Shown: positions 39,701 through 51,637 of the stretch, in pieces
Layout of the letters: each line of letters starts with the position of its first letter
Numbering within the stretch: position 1 is the stretch's first letter
Origin: Brachypterus glaber
Taxonomy: Eukaryota > Arthropoda > Insecta > Coleoptera > Kateretidae
DNA length: 64,000 nucleotides
Reading direction: 5' to 3'
Assembly (NCBI GenBank): GCA_958510825.1
Contig: OY294044.1
Location: forward strand, 87,218,895 to 87,282,894
The notes under the pieces: model-generated
What the model saw: the letters and a program-made list of their open reading frames with translations, nothing else
What the model was told of the DNA's origin: nothing
Databases searched by the model: none
Program-made: the position numbers and the translations under genes

Positions 39701-42700
39701 AACTGGCATGCCAAAATTTAAGAGGTGATTCTAGATCCAAAAATATAAAAAAAGTTCCTATAAAGGTTGGTCCGGAAATGAGCCCTAAGGGATCTAGGGC
39801 CCTTTAAAATTGTAATAAAAATAAGGTTTTTAATTAATAACTCGGGTACCGTTTAAGCTAGAGCGGCGAGCTTTTGCATGTATACTAGTATTAATAAGGG
39901 CAATAAGTTTATGTTAATTTATTTTTTTAATTTATCCAGAGGCGTGCCCAGACGGACAAAATATATGAGGCTTAAAACATTTTTGCCCCAAACTTTTCTA
40001 TGTGTATGTTTTTTGGATTTGTTGTAAAAAATATAGATTTCTAGAGTAAAAATACATATAAAATATCATATAGTGTAACACTGTAGGAGCAACCGTTATC
40101 AAAAAAAAATGCAATTAAGAGGAAGTAACATTTTGTGCCACCAAAAACGTTACTTTTTAAAAGGCTATTACTCCTTTAATATTAAATTTAGGTGTTTTGG
40201 TGTATAATACTTTTTTGCTCAGTTTTAAATGAAGAATCACCCTGCAGCATTAAAATTTTATTGGTGCTTTTTTTTGTTTGGACTTTTTGTTTATAAAAAT
40301 CAGAGCCATATGTTTAGTATTTATATAAAATTTTCATGAAAGTTTAGCGAAAAAATCTATTTTTTTTTGAATTTAGAAGCCTATAGAGATTAAACGAATA
40401 AAGATATTTTAAATCCGCTTTTTTTGGCTTAGAGCGCTAATAATAGAGAAACAATCCTGCTCATAAACAAAATTAACTAGACCTTAATTATTTTTTTACT
40501 ACAACTTTCGGCAAAAAAAAACACTGTGCGCTATATCTCAAAAAAAATGAGAAAAACGGAGCAAGGTTCCGAAAACAGCGCATCAAATGATTCAAGAATC
40601 AACTAAAATGATGTCGGCAAATTTTTGAGTGTAGAGAAGTGTAATGAATGTATTAAAAAAGGAAGCTTCCACCCCTTAGGAGACCGCTTTTTTAATGTTT
40701 CATAAAATTCTTGTGAAAATCAAGCTCTAGGTGATTTTAGTTTGACGTTTGGCTTACTTTAAACACCATTATTTTTATTTTTCTTAATAATTTTTTTAAC
40801 AATTAATTTCTGGGGATTTTTTAACCAAATGTTAGAAAAAAATTACCTGAATGGATTATGTTCATAATGACGGACGGGTCAATTTTTTCCAAATCCTTGA
40901 GTAACACTCTCGCGTGTCCTCTGTAAGCATTTGGGGCAAAAACACATTCAGTTGAAAAATATACTAATTTTCTGAAATATGCATACATGACGATTTCCTT
41001 TTCGTATGTGTATTTTAAAGGTTTTACTCTTGGAATTCCATCTCCACTGTCCTGGAAGATATTAAAAAATAAACAAGCCGTGAAGATATGTAATGCTAGG
41101 TATTACATTATATATTATTCACAGTAAATGGTATATTGCATTTTCTCAAATACTTTAAAAAAATAATTTTAAAAATTAATAAAAAAATAACATTTAAAAA
41201 AAGATATTTTCTTCAAAAAAATAAATTCCAAAAAAAAATTTAAGAAAAGTATTCAAAATTTTACAATTTTGTTAATTATTTTCTTAAAAAAAAAACAATT
41301 TTTTTTATTTTTTTTAAAACCCCATAACTTTATTTGTTTTTGGGGGATCACTTTTAAAAACAATAGGGATCTTCCCTCATAAAACTTGATTTTTCCTGAA
41401 AATTTCGAGTCGATCGGATAATTGGTTCTTGAGTTATCATGTCCACAGAGACGTGATACCAGACGGACGGACATTTTCGAAGTTTCTTATGGTCTCATGA
41501 AACACATTTGTATCCAAGAATTTTTTGTCTAGGACGTTTTTTGGCGATTTTGGGAAATTCGAAACTACCGTTAATATTATTCTAGCGCAGGCAATGTGAA
41601 ATTATATAACAACTGTAGCAGGGTGGCCACACATATTGATATTTCATAATTTCCCAGTACTTTTATGTGTATTTTCTTTAATAGTACCTACTATTATTTA
41701 TTTCATTAGTGGTGGCCCCGAAAACTTTTTAAAAAGGTGGCGACACATTGCTGATTATAGAATTTCAAACCACTTCTGTGATTCAACAAAATTCCCCGAT
41801 TTTTATAAAAATATATAGCCTTTTCATGATTTTTCCCAAATGCAGAGGTGTACTAAAGGGTCATGGTGAGGGGGGCGAAATTTACCAACTATAAACTGAT
41901 AAAGTTTACCAACTAGTCGTCCGAAAAAATAGCTTTACCCCTATCGAAAATTTTGATAACTACCCACACCATTTCCCGTTTTACCAACTTTTACAGGATA
42001 TACCATCATCACTAGCGGAGCAGAAGTTCCAAAATAACTTCTATACACTCAGGATATACCAACTCTAGCACCATTGGGTGGGGGGGTCAAGCTCCCCCAT
42101 ATCTCCGTCCCTGCAAGATGCAATAAGTTCCCTGATATTTTCAGAATATGACCACCCTGCTACTTACCCTATAAAAATATCTGATGAAAACCGGTTCCAA
42201 TGCATATAATATATGCATTAAATATATTTTAATATATATTATAAAAAAATATGAAATATGAAGTCCCTTGAAATCCTATACAATCCCATGTAACTTGATG
42301 AGTTGAAACTTTATCACGAATATGGTTTTTATCAGCACATCCCAAAGTATTTTCGTCGGAATTATTTTATAGGGTAGCTTTATAAACGAGATTATTTAAT
42401 GGGACCTAATCAACAATCCATAAAATATCTTTGGAGTTGAAAAAATCCAGACAAAAGCTTCGAGTCGATTGGATAATTCGTTTTTAAGTTATCATGTCTA
42501 CAAAAAACGTGACATTGGAATGAAACACCGACATTTTCAAAGTAACTTATTTTTTCATGAAACACATTAAATTTTGTATTCAAGAACTAGATGAAACGTT
42601 GCAAGCACCCTGTCAAAACATCGGCACTATTGTACACTAGAGCCATCTAGTTTGCAAATTTCAAAATAGGTGTATTGTTTGATTTTAAATTCTGTATCTT

Positions 42701-45700
42701 TAAAACATTATATTCTAGCAAAAAACTGTATATAACATTTTTTATAGGGCTTAAAAAGAGCTTTTATTTAAAATATAATTTTTTGAAATCGGGTTATAAA
42801 TATGTGAGATATTCTAAAAAAAACCTTTTACTGCTTTAAACGCTAATATCTCAAAAACAATGCGTTTTAGGAAAACGTTGTTTATAACATTTTTTGACCA
42901 ATTTAAAATTATCTTTTCTATAGGTGCTAAATTAACCAAATACAATAATAATTGCCTTAATTATAAACAAAAAACGCTAACAATAAGAGCTTTAGCCTAT
43001 TTTTACCCCCAAAATCTAATCAGCTCTTCGGAATACGATAAGAAACATTATGCAAAAAAACGCGAGTCGATATCTCATGTAGAAATGGAGTTAGAGAGTT
43101 TGGATGGAGAGTGATGAAGTCTTCGCCGAAAAGTCAAAATCTTTGACCACGTTTTTTTTCACATTTCTCGACGTTTTAGACTATTCTAGTTGAAATTGGT
43201 AAAAAAAAATTGCGTCCGTCCGTCTGTCTGTCTGTCTGGGTGTAAACTCTCTAACTCCATTTCTACATGAGATATCGACTTGCGGTTTTTTGCATTTTGC
43301 ACTAACTACTACTGAATCTTTACATGAACTTAATTAAGTTCATTAAGTTCATACTATACTTAGTTTTTTTTTAAACTGTTTGTTGTGGAATTAATCCTTT
43401 GTCCTTAAGGGCCAGGATTAATTTGGCATAGTTAAATAACCCCTTTAGAAGGATTAATTCTAATCTGCTCCAGTGCTCATTCCAGATAATTATTATGGGA
43501 TTAACTTACAGTTATGATAGATGTGCATCGGTTTAATCTTGCCAAATCGCCCCTTAATATGTTCATTAAGACTGTCTCTGCAATATCATCAGCATTATGT
43601 CCTGTTGCCAAATAATCCACTTTTAATAGGTTGGCTCCTCTGTCCAAGGCTTGTCTACGAAAAACTCCGCAGAAGGTACAATTATTTTTACGGCCAATCT
43701 AAAATAAAAGAAAAAAATACTTTCCCTATAGTTTTTAATTTTAAAAGAATTTTTTTTTAAAAAATTATCAGAAAAAAAATTACATAAAAATTCAGAAAAA
43801 AAAAATGAAAACACTAACAAAATAAAAGTACACGTAGCTAGACATATTTATTTATACCTACTTTATACAAATCATATAATTTTTTCCCATTATTATTACC
43901 AATTTATTTTATTTAAATGTTTTTTTTCAAGCACAATTAATATTATTATTATTATTACTAAAAATTGTAAAACTAGGCTAAACGACCTCAGCCAGGGGTG
44001 CTCCCATGGGGTGAGTCCCCCCCCCCCCCAACCATGGTTGAGTTCGGAAAATCTACTGTCCACACTGTGGTAAAATTGACTGGCAGATTTGGGAAATCTA
44101 TCATGGTAGGGGTACAGTTGGGAAATTGGGCAGAAGTTTCCGCCATTGGGTATTTTTTCAGAGGTGAGGACTTTTTGTTTTTTTTTATTCATGAAAATTT
44201 TCTTTCACAAGTTCTTTCAGGGGTAAAGCTTTATTTGCTTTTTGGGAAAATTAGATATAGTTGGGCATTTTTTTAGAGGTGTACCTTTTTTCTCTGTCAA
44301 GGGTAAAACTTTTTGGGAGTCGGGAAATTTCTCAATTTTAAGTAAAAAAATATATGTTTGGTTTTGTTGTTTAAACAACCAAACCAAACAAATATTTTCC
44401 AACCAATCTCAAGTGATGACCTTTTTTTGTCATTATCTTTTTGCTGACATGTAAAAAGTTGGAAAATTTTCAACCTTGGATAAAAAGTTTGGAGAATTGC
44501 AGTCTTGAGTAAAAAGTTGAGAAAATCTCAATTAGCTGGGAAATTTTTGTTTCTGCCCCCCCCCCTCTTTATAAAAACACATTGTTTTATAAATTTAAAA
44601 GTTCCTGATAGTTTCATATGGAGTTACTCAACAAGTTACATGGGACTTCATAAAATATCAAGGGACATAAGATTTCATAAGTTTTCATAAAATTTCATGT
44701 GATTTTTGAAATTTACATTTAAAGTTAATGAGATTTCATGGGTTTTGATGTGTGTTGGCAGTGGTTTACCACTAAAACATTTAAAAAATTAAAGGAATGA
44801 TTCAAATATCATAATTTTTACAATGTCATGGGAACTGTTAAATCATATGAGACCCTTGGAAGAATCCATGTCACATTAAAAGGTTAACTGTAGATTATAT
44901 ATAATTATAAAATGATAATTTTAAGGGCGTGGCTGGTGTCAAAATAATTTTTTAACTATATTCCATTTTGCTAAACATGAAGTAAAAATATAGGAGCTTG
45001 TGTTAAAACAAACCATCTTCTATGATGCCGCAAACATACAAACAACTAACAGCAACTGTTGATAAAATACTGAAGCAAGAAGTTGTAATATAACCATCAC
45101 TCTGATCATCGAGTAAGCAGCATTAGCAAAGGGAGCCAATGCACTGTGATTGGCAGTCAACCAGTTAAACAAATCACAAAGGTAGAGACTGTGATGCTAG
45201 TTGTGCCATTCTTTCTGATAAATACCACCTTTATACTTTAATACAATACTTACTTCAGCTACAATGTCATCCATAGTCCATCCATAAAGGTCTTTATATG
45301 ACATAATTTTTAATGGCATTTCATAATCATCCCTGTTTTGCTTTACAGTTTCCAAACTATCATCTCGATATCCAGTTATGCCTTCGTCAATTGACAACAG
45401 AACTAAATTCAACCCATAATTATATTTTTCATTCAGCAATTTTAAAACGTAAGCCAAAACTGTTGAATCTTTTCCGCCAGATGCTGCAATAGCTAGAGTT
45501 TTACCAGGCTTAAATAATTTAGCTCTGGTTATAGTAAAATGTACTTCATTCTCAAATGCTTCAAAAAAGCATTCTTTACACAAAACATCACTAGTTTTTG
45601 GTCTCTAAAATTAATATAAATCAATAAAAACAATACTATTTAATGGAATATAATTACACACTTTTAATATTGCATTTTTGCCACAATCTGCCGAACATAA

Positions 45701-45706
45701 GGGCAT
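36400..45706 (-). CDS. CTU1: Cytoplasmic tRNA 2-thiolation protein 1 (CTU1/NCS6)
   Basis: CTU1 with CTU2 transfers sulfur from URM1 to U34 of tRNA-Lys, -Glu and -Gln (mcm5s2U) in the cytosol. Exons (minus strand): 45706-45662, 45604-45254, 43698-43510, 41051-40847, 36788-36400. They total 1179 bp, encoding 392 aa plus stop, with GT-AG junctions throughout. Seen: an N-terminal zinc-finger start [10 protein letters not shown]; a PP-loop ATP-binding motif SGGKDS (residues 57-62); the sulfur-handling motif [33 protein letters not shown]; and the C-terminal zinc module [20 protein letters not shown]. The protein is about 40 aa longer than the roughly 350-aa human protein. The extra tail is Ser/Cys-rich, with CC pairs and a KKCVC motif. 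Confidence 0.96.
36893..36940. repeat. Palindromic repeat F5 fragment
   Basis: AGGGACACTAGATCTAGGTC, then TTAAGTTAGCAAG and its inverted partner CTTGCTAACTTA. Same family as 22737-22807. Confidence 0.8.
37088..38233. mobile_element. TIR element with about 45-bp ends, carrying an F3 repeat
   Basis: The left end TTATACTGCCCCACTAAGC...GTAACTCCAT and the right end ATGGAGTTACTG...GTAGGGCAGTATAGTATAA are inverted partners. Inside, 37675-37915 is a family F3 copy (GCTCAAAGCGTTCTCGAATT, GACCGACAGACAGACC, CAGACTTTCCTTGGG). No transposase. Confidence 0.6.
38595..39329. mobile_element. Foldback MITE family F1, complete copy 2
   Basis: 735 bp, CAGTCCGGTCCAAAAGTCAC to GTGACTTTTGGACCGCTCTG, TA on both sides. 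It is very similar to 5845-6557 along its whole length. It lies in CTU1 intron 4. Confidence 0.88.
39330..40846. other. CTU1 intron 4, part adjoining exon 4
   Basis: AT-rich; no gene or bounded repeat supported. Confidence 0.4.
40847..41051 (-). CDS. CTU1: CTU1 exon 4
   Basis: 205 bp, acceptor CTTCCAG, donor CAG|GTAATT, phase 1. It reads [20 protein letters not shown] then [15 protein letters not shown]. Confidence 0.95.
41325..41605 (+). repeat. Dispersed repeat F2
   Basis: Same block order as 19735-20038: AACTTGATTTTTCCTGAAAA, GAGTCGATCGGATAATT, GAGTTATCATGTCCACA, GACGGACGGACATTTTC, ATTTTTTGTCTAGGACG, GCGATTTTGGGAAATTCGAA, then TATTATTCTAGCGCAGGC. Confidence 0.85.
41615..42163. mobile_element. 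MITE with GTAGCAGGGTGG inverted ends
   Basis: GTAGCAGGGTGGCCACA at the left and CCACCCTGCTAC at the right. CAGGGTGGCC-type ends are common in hAT-derived MITEs. No clear 8-bp duplication could be assigned. Confidence 0.6.
42164..43509. repeat. CTU1 intron 3, part adjoining exon 3
   Basis: 43080-43265 is a foldback: GATATCTCATGTAGAAATGG ... CCATTTCTACATGAGATATC, with GTCCGTCCGTCTGTCTGTCTG between the arms. The rest is AT-rich filler. Confidence 0.6.
43510..43698 (-). CDS. CTU1: CTU1 exon 3 (CxxC and ADD motifs)
   Basis: 189 bp (63 codons), acceptor TTTTAG, donor ACT|GTAAGT. It reads [20 protein letters not shown] and [14 protein letters not shown], the core CTU1 signatures. Confidence 0.96.
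43699..45253. other. CTU1 intron 2
   Basis: Contains a C11 run (about 44018), a local inverted repeat GTTTGGTTTTGTTGTTTAAA around 44354-44392, and a repeat with CAGAGGTGAGGAC (44159) that recurs inverted at about 46885. No coding exon seen. Confidence 0.45.
45254..45604 (-). CDS. CTU1: CTU1 exon 2 (PP-loop ATPase)
   Basis: 351 bp (117 codons), acceptor TTTTAG, donor GAA|GTAAGT. Contains CKECFF, the PP-loop SGGKDS and the motif [11 protein letters not shown]. Confidence 0.96.
45662..45706 (-). CDS. CTU1: CTU1 exon 1 (start codon 45706-45704)
   Basis: 45 bp encoding 15 residues with two cysteines of the N-terminal zinc finger. The donor is AAA|GTGTGT, phase 0. It is too short for ORF calling and was found by extending the conserved N-terminus. 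Confidence 0.92.
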
Positions 45707-45976
45707 TTTTGGTATCAATAAAATTTAAAAAATAATCACACGTGTTTTTTTGACAACTATTTGACGTTTGAATAACCTCAAAAAATTTAAGACAAAACTG
45801 TTATGTGGCGTCACCTATGATCGAGAAGCTCAAACTCGAAACCGGTCGGTAAGTAGGGATGCCTCAATATAAAATTAAAAATTAACGCCATTTTGTCATT
45901 TAAAGTGAAAGATTGTTGTCTGTGGCTGTCGAGTGGTATTTGCCGGTTAAAATTTAGTATTTACAACAAAATAAAG
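45707..45976. promoter_or_regulatory. CTU1 upstream region with possible divergent non-coding first exon (+)
   Basis: On the plus strand, about 75 bp around 45900-45976 are followed by a consensus donor AAG|GTAAGT at 45976/45977. This looks like the untranslated first exon of a gene running rightward. No coding exon of such a gene was recognised further right in the window, so the gene itself is unidentified. Confidence 0.35.
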
Positions 45977-47951
45977 GTAAGTTTTAGTTATTAATTACAA
46001 TATAACAAACAAGGAACATTTTCCGATAGTTTTTGTAGCTTGAATCTAAGTATTTAAAGTGATAGTTAATGGAATTGTTTATAATAAAAATCACTACATT
46101 TTTACAAAAGAAAACAGGTTTTCATTTAAAATTTCTAAATATTTCCGGTAAAAACTGTATGTGCGTTTAATATGCGTTTCTCTTTGCATCTTATTGAGGT
46201 AATAAGGTTACTTTTATGTTAGTAAACATTTTTTTGCACTTATGAGAATCCTGCATTCCAATAGAAAAACTACTTATGCAATGTTATGCTTGAGATAATT
46301 CAACTAATTACCAGACACTCCCTAGGGATACTTAGTATTTAAAAGAATTACGATTCAATTATTTAATTTTTCCTTTGTTTGATATTACATGTTGTGGGTA
46401 TGGGTACTTCACATTTGTTTATGTTAACATAATTAAGGCTGTTAACAGTTAATTTGAGACACACATTTTATAACAAGTTCATTAAACGCTAGAAAAGGCC
46501 TATTTTTATGCATGTTTGTACAGAGGAAAAGGACCCAGATTCTCGGAAAGAAGTTACAAGTTTTTACAGAAAAAACAGTTGAAACATCATTCTGATGAGT
46601 TTATTAAACTTATTTTTCTAACCATGGTCTAAGATGGCATTCAATGAGTTTTATTTATTGATTTTTATAACAAATATTAAGGGGTTGTCTGTAAAAAAGG
46701 TACCTAAAAATGGCTGATTTTGAACACTTTTTCCCTATGCCACACTTTGTTACAGTTACTCCAATGACCCCTGATGGAGGGATGACTCAAGGGATTTTTT
46801 TTTGGGGGAAGGGGAAAAATTTCTCAACTAAATATTAAGAATTTACCCAAAAAAGCTTTATGATGACTAATACAAAAGGTCCTCACCTCTGAAAAAACTT
46901 GACCATGGCTGGGGGAGCCCCCCATGGTGACATCCCTGCCCTGAAGGCACTCTCACCCCCTAGGCACGGACTGGTTTCTTGAGGTCCGGAAAATGAAAAA
47001 AGGACCCGTAAAACGGCTCAAAAACTAAAAATATAGGGAAGTCAAGGGCTTGGAATGGCCAAAACAGACTAAATGGCTGTGGGAGGGTTAGTGGTGTGAC
47101 TCAGTTGGCTTTTGCCGACCTTGCCTTGTGATCAGTCCACCACTAATGACCCCTCTCAATATTTTCCCCCTCAGGTGGAAAATGAACTTTTACTACTACT
47201 ACTGAGACTACTACAAACTGTTTAAACTGTTAAAATTTTACTGTTTTATAAAGACAATTTTAAACTTTATTTTATTGTACCCAAGATTTTTATTTTAATA
47301 TTAATTAATAATTACAAGATGATAATATTATTATAATTATAATAATATAATATTAATAAAGATATTTTATTTTTTTGCATAACACATGATAAAATAACAA
47401 TATTATACAAATGGCCATCGACCGAAGTCCAGTATATAGCTAAATTTTTAAAAAAGTCCTTAAAAATATGGAAATAATAAATAACCTTGTTTAATGCAAA
47501 AAAAATAATAAATAAACATTGCAAAAGGCAAAAAAAGTGTATATAATAAAAAAAAAGGTCTAGTTTCTGAGATCTGTCAAAATATCATATAATGATTTTT
47601 CCACCACCGGAGCAAGAGGAATGCAGAAAAGTTGTAGTATGCTGCTGTTGTGGTCAGATTTCGCAAAATTTGATGATATAGTTGAAATACGTGTGAGGAT
47701 GGGAATAGTATTGGTGATTTCAAGTAGGAGAGTATTTGGTGGATTGTGTAGGGGTTTCTCAACTTGGTGATTTTTCTAAGAGCGGAAGTTTCGGCTACTT
47801 TTAAGTTTGTTTTGGCAGGATTTTTGCAGTTGAGGAAAAGCGGATGACCGTAGTCCAGTAGCAATTATAATAATAGTTACAAAATAAATCTTTCCTGACA
47901 GAAAAGATTTATTTACATAAATCTCTGTAACAGTGTAAATTTATTTATTTA
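45977..47951. other. Gene-poor region right of CTU1
   Basis: 46730-46960 carries an inverted relative of 43990-44230 (CCTCACCTCTGAAAAA, CCATGGCTGGGGGAGCCCCC). AT-rich elsewhere. No exon could be supported. Confidence 0.4.
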
Positions 47952-48086
47952 GGGCCACTTGCACCAACTTTTGGTACGGGATTATCTCAGCCAAACCGAG
48001 TTTAAGTTAAAAATGCTGCGTTCTGATTGGTTGGCCGTCAATTTAATCCAAGTTTAAAGTTAAATCATCATTGGTGCAAGTGGCCC
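47952..48086. mobile_element. 135-bp MITE, GGGCCACTTGCACCA ends, TTA duplication
   Basis: GGGCCACTTGCACCAAC at the left and TTGGTGCAAGTGGCCC at the right are inverted ends. TTA flanks both sides (47949-47951, 48087-48089), the PIF/Harbinger-type duplication. Confidence 0.88.
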
Positions 48087-49326
48087 TTATTCATTCATTT
48101 ATTTTGCGCCTCATATAACTCTATTTTTGTTTTTAAGAATATAAAAGCTCCAAAAATTATAAAAATTATTTTTTAAAGCTTCAAGAAAACAAAATCGGCG
48201 CGGTCTTGAATTAATGAGTTAAAACCTTACAACATATCGATACATTTTAGCCAGAGAGTGAGAGAAATGCGGTGAAAGAGTATCTCAGTGTGTTTTTTAC
48301 TCGGTTTTTTATTATAGACCCAATCCGCGCAGATTCAGGCAAAGTTGAATGCATCATAGTGACGGATTTGACTGAAATTTGGACCACTTGTTCCTTAAGT
48401 GCCCATTAGAAAATTACTAGAAGGATTTTGCTTAAAAAAAAAATCGCGGAAATATAATTTTATAAAAAAAATTCATAACAATTTATTTTTGTTAAACTTC
48501 GACTTTTGCGTGGAATAACTTAAAAACCAATTGAGATAGCTCAAAACGTTTTTCACCAATAAAAAAATGAATATCTTTTTTATATGCTTTCCATATTTCA
48601 AAATATTTTCTTACTGCAATAATGAGGCAAGTCCAATTATCTTTGAAACCATATTCCTCAAAAACACCATTTTTTTAAATTTCACGATATACTCCCAAAT
48701 GTGTCTACTTTTAATAGCAATAATCGCTAGAATACCTTTTTTTATATATATTTTTTATAACTAAAATAATGCTCAAAAATAGATGTTTTTTGCGTATTTT
48801 AGTGAAGTTTTATCTTTAAAATGCAAAAATACATATATATTATTATTATTATATTATATACTAATATAAAAATTATTATATAGATATACTGTATCATATT
48901 CTAACATACTATAATTAATTTATTTTAATAACATATCAAGCAGAAAGAATTAAAGTATAGGATTTTCTTTTTCAATTAGGATGGATGTTCGACTTCACCT
49001 CTCCGTTTTTGTTTAAATTTTGCATTTGTGCCTAAAATAGTGTTTCATTTAACAAAAAATTTCCAAAAAAAAAATTTTTTAGAGATATTAGCCTGCGTCA
49101 TTTTTTCGAGCATCCTGCAAGGGATCTAAACTGCTTATATAACTCGGTTTCGAATTAACCTGTGGTTTTTATATTACCAATAGTGTAAAGATCATTAAAT
49201 TCCGCTTTGAAAAAAGTATGTTTCAACTGTTTTTAAAATTCAAGATGGCGGCCAGATTAACCTCAAATACAATTTTTTTTTAATTATTGTGGAAATTTAT
49301 ATTAACGGATGTTTCATATTCGAACC
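48087..49326. other. Gene-free AT-rich region
   Basis: 48312-48443 is the left arm of a long-distance inverted repeat whose partner is at about 56188-56318. Nothing else recognised. Confidence 0.5.
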
Positions 49327-49596
49327 GGGTAGTCTCTATTAACAGTAGTATACGCCCATAAAATATCTATACCACGACATTATTTTTGAAAATACAGAAA
49401 AAAATTATTATCTAGTGGTTCCACGCTGTAGTACAATGTACCTACTAGTACATATCCCTTTATTACATACTTGAAACACTGCCATATATGGGAGTATGCA
49501 TACTACGAGAATAATGGACCAAATTTAAAGTCTTTATCTTTAAGTGTTCATGAGTTATCTTGAATAAAAAGGATGTTGGAAATATTAACATTTAAC

Positions 49597-49639
<43 letters not shown>

Positions 49640-49796
49640 CTATCTTAAAGCAATCGAAACTTATTGTATATAATGAAGGTGTATGTTCTACACTTGAGAA
49701 CCACTGTATGATAATTGTTTTGCTGTATATTCAAAAATAATGTCGGGTTATAGATAATAGTTTATGGGCGTATACTACTGTTAATAGGGACCACCC
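49327..49796. mobile_element. MITE with about 70-bp inverted ends and an internal TCTA microsatellite
   Basis: Left GGGTAGTCTCTATTAACAGT and right ACTGTTAATAGGGACCACCC start inverted arms of about 70 bp. (TCTA)n fills about 49596-49640. Confidence 0.75.
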
Positions 49797-50169
49797 TTTT
49801 CCAGTATAAAACAGATCCGTGGATATAATTTTTCACAAATTAATTAAAGTCGAGTGAGTGACAGTGAAGAGGTCAGACGTCGCCCAGCAGATTTCCATTG
49901 AGTAAGATTATTTTGGTATATAATTATTCTAACTAACATATGCTCACTTGTAAGCTTGCTTGCTAAGTGTTGCAGCCCTTTTCACACTGTGGACTTAAGC
50001 CAATTCCCACGAACCGCTGAGGCTGGCGGTTTGGTGTGTTAAAGGTTCCCTGAGACCCCAACCACTAACAATTAGTGCTTAACACTACACCCCCCCCCCC
50101 GCCCGGGGCCACCCAGGCCCCCGAGAACACTACTTCTATTTTCTTTCCCTTCGAAATTCAAAAACCACT

Positions 50170-51637
50170 ATGGCTGAAAATATCGACGCCACCATGGCAA
50201 ACTTCCCAAACCAACAAATGGCAGACTACTTCCAAGATCAAATCAAGGCCCAGACAGAGCACTATAAAACCCAGGCTGAATCACATAAAAATCAGCTCGA
50301 ATTCCTTCAGACACAACTAGCCATCGCAAACGAGACCATCAATGGACTCCGAGAGGAAATTTCCCGCCTCTCCTCTCAAATAGGGACACTCTTATCCCAA
50401 AAAACCCAAACTCCCACCCAAGAGCTCTCCGATGCCCCCGATCATTTCGAAACGGACATGTCCGTAGAAGAGACTGATTCGGACTCAGTCCGGTCCCCCC
50501 TTGCCTCCCCGCGCAAGCGCTTAAACCGGCGCAGAAGGAAACACAAATTAAATTCAGACCTAGAAGAAAAACCCGCTAAGACCCAAAAAACCCCCGGCAA
50601 AGCGACTGCCTCCGAAGAAGTCGCTAACCCCTCCGGCTCAGGGCCCCAACCCCCCGTTACGGCCCCTGTAAACCCAAAAACCCAAGCTACTGGCCCAGGA
50701 ACCCCCCCCCGACCAGGAAGCCCACAAAACCCCCAAAATCCCCCCCATCATCATTCGAGCCCCTGAAAAATGGCTAGCCTTGTCCCGCCACTTCAACTCC
50801 CAAAAAGTAAACATCCTCCACGCGAAAAATACCTCTGAAGGAGTGCAAATTCGCACCCAGACCAGTGACGACTTCCGCAAAGTCACTAGGCACTTAGACA
50901 CCGAAAAAATTCCGTATCATAGTTTTACCCTCCCGGAGGACAAGGCAATCCACGCCGTAATCCGGGGAATCCCCACCCAGATAGACGTCGCAGACGTCCA
51001 AGCCGCTCTTATCGAGCGTGGCTACCTCCCCACGTCAGTCGCGAGAATGACGCGCACTAAAGACAAGACCCCCATGCCCCTGATCCTAGTCATCCTTCCC
51101 AAGGTGACAGGACAACAGCACCCCATATTTAAAGAGACTAGGCTTCTACACCTAGTCATAAAGGTCGAAAGCCAGACCTATAAACCCAAATTCAGGCAAT
51201 GTCACAAATGCCAACTCTTCGGCCACTCCCAGGCCAATTGCAACGCCCCGGCCAAATGCGTAAAATGCGCACAAGACCACCACACAACAAAGTGTGAAAA
51301 ACCCCGTCACACGGACGCAAAATGCGCCAACTGCCTAGGCCCCCACACGGCAAACTATCATAAATGCCCCAAACACCCATCAAACATCGCTCCAACCCGT
51401 ACAAGGGTCATACCCCCAACCCAAAAATTCACCCCGGGCATCTCCTACGCCCAAAAGGCAACCAACGCCGCCACCCCACAACAACCCAAGGCGGCCCCAG
51501 GTCCCAGTGCAAATCCCCCCAATATTTTTGATCAATCCCAAATTTCAAAAATCCACACCTTCATGCAAGAATTCGCCAGCTTCATGCAGGCTTTTGGCTC
51601 CCTTCAATTACCCAATCTAGGCCCCCAAAATGTCTAG
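50170..51637 (+). pseudogene. LINE ORF1 (nucleic-acid-binding gag-like protein), one frameshift
   Basis: RNA-binding chaperone of Jockey-type LINEs. It starts at ATG 50170 with a coiled-coil-like stretch (SHKNQLEFLQTQLAIANETI) and a Pro-rich linker. The frame ends at 50764-50766; the continuation runs one base further on. The break falls in A/C homopolymers near 50727-50748. The second part carries a PRE_C2HC-like region and three zinc knuckles: CHKCQLFGHSQANC, CVKCAQDHHTTKC and CANCLGPHTANYHKC. It ends at TAG 51635-51637, overlapping ORF2 by 8 bases (ATGTCTAG). Confidence 0.88.

Noticed and set aside
44010..44035. Long C runs (also at 38617, 63923) as G-quadruplex elements
   Set aside because: Simple homopolymers of uncertain length in assembly; no four-tract pattern beyond the single run.
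46521..46635. Possible coding exon after an ACAG acceptor (reading RGKGPRFSERSYK)
   Set aside because: No start, no matching donor and no recognisable protein family. May be a chance frame or an untranslated exon.
49596..49640. CRISPR-like repeat array
   Set aside because: It is a TCTA microsatellite without spacers, in an animal genome.
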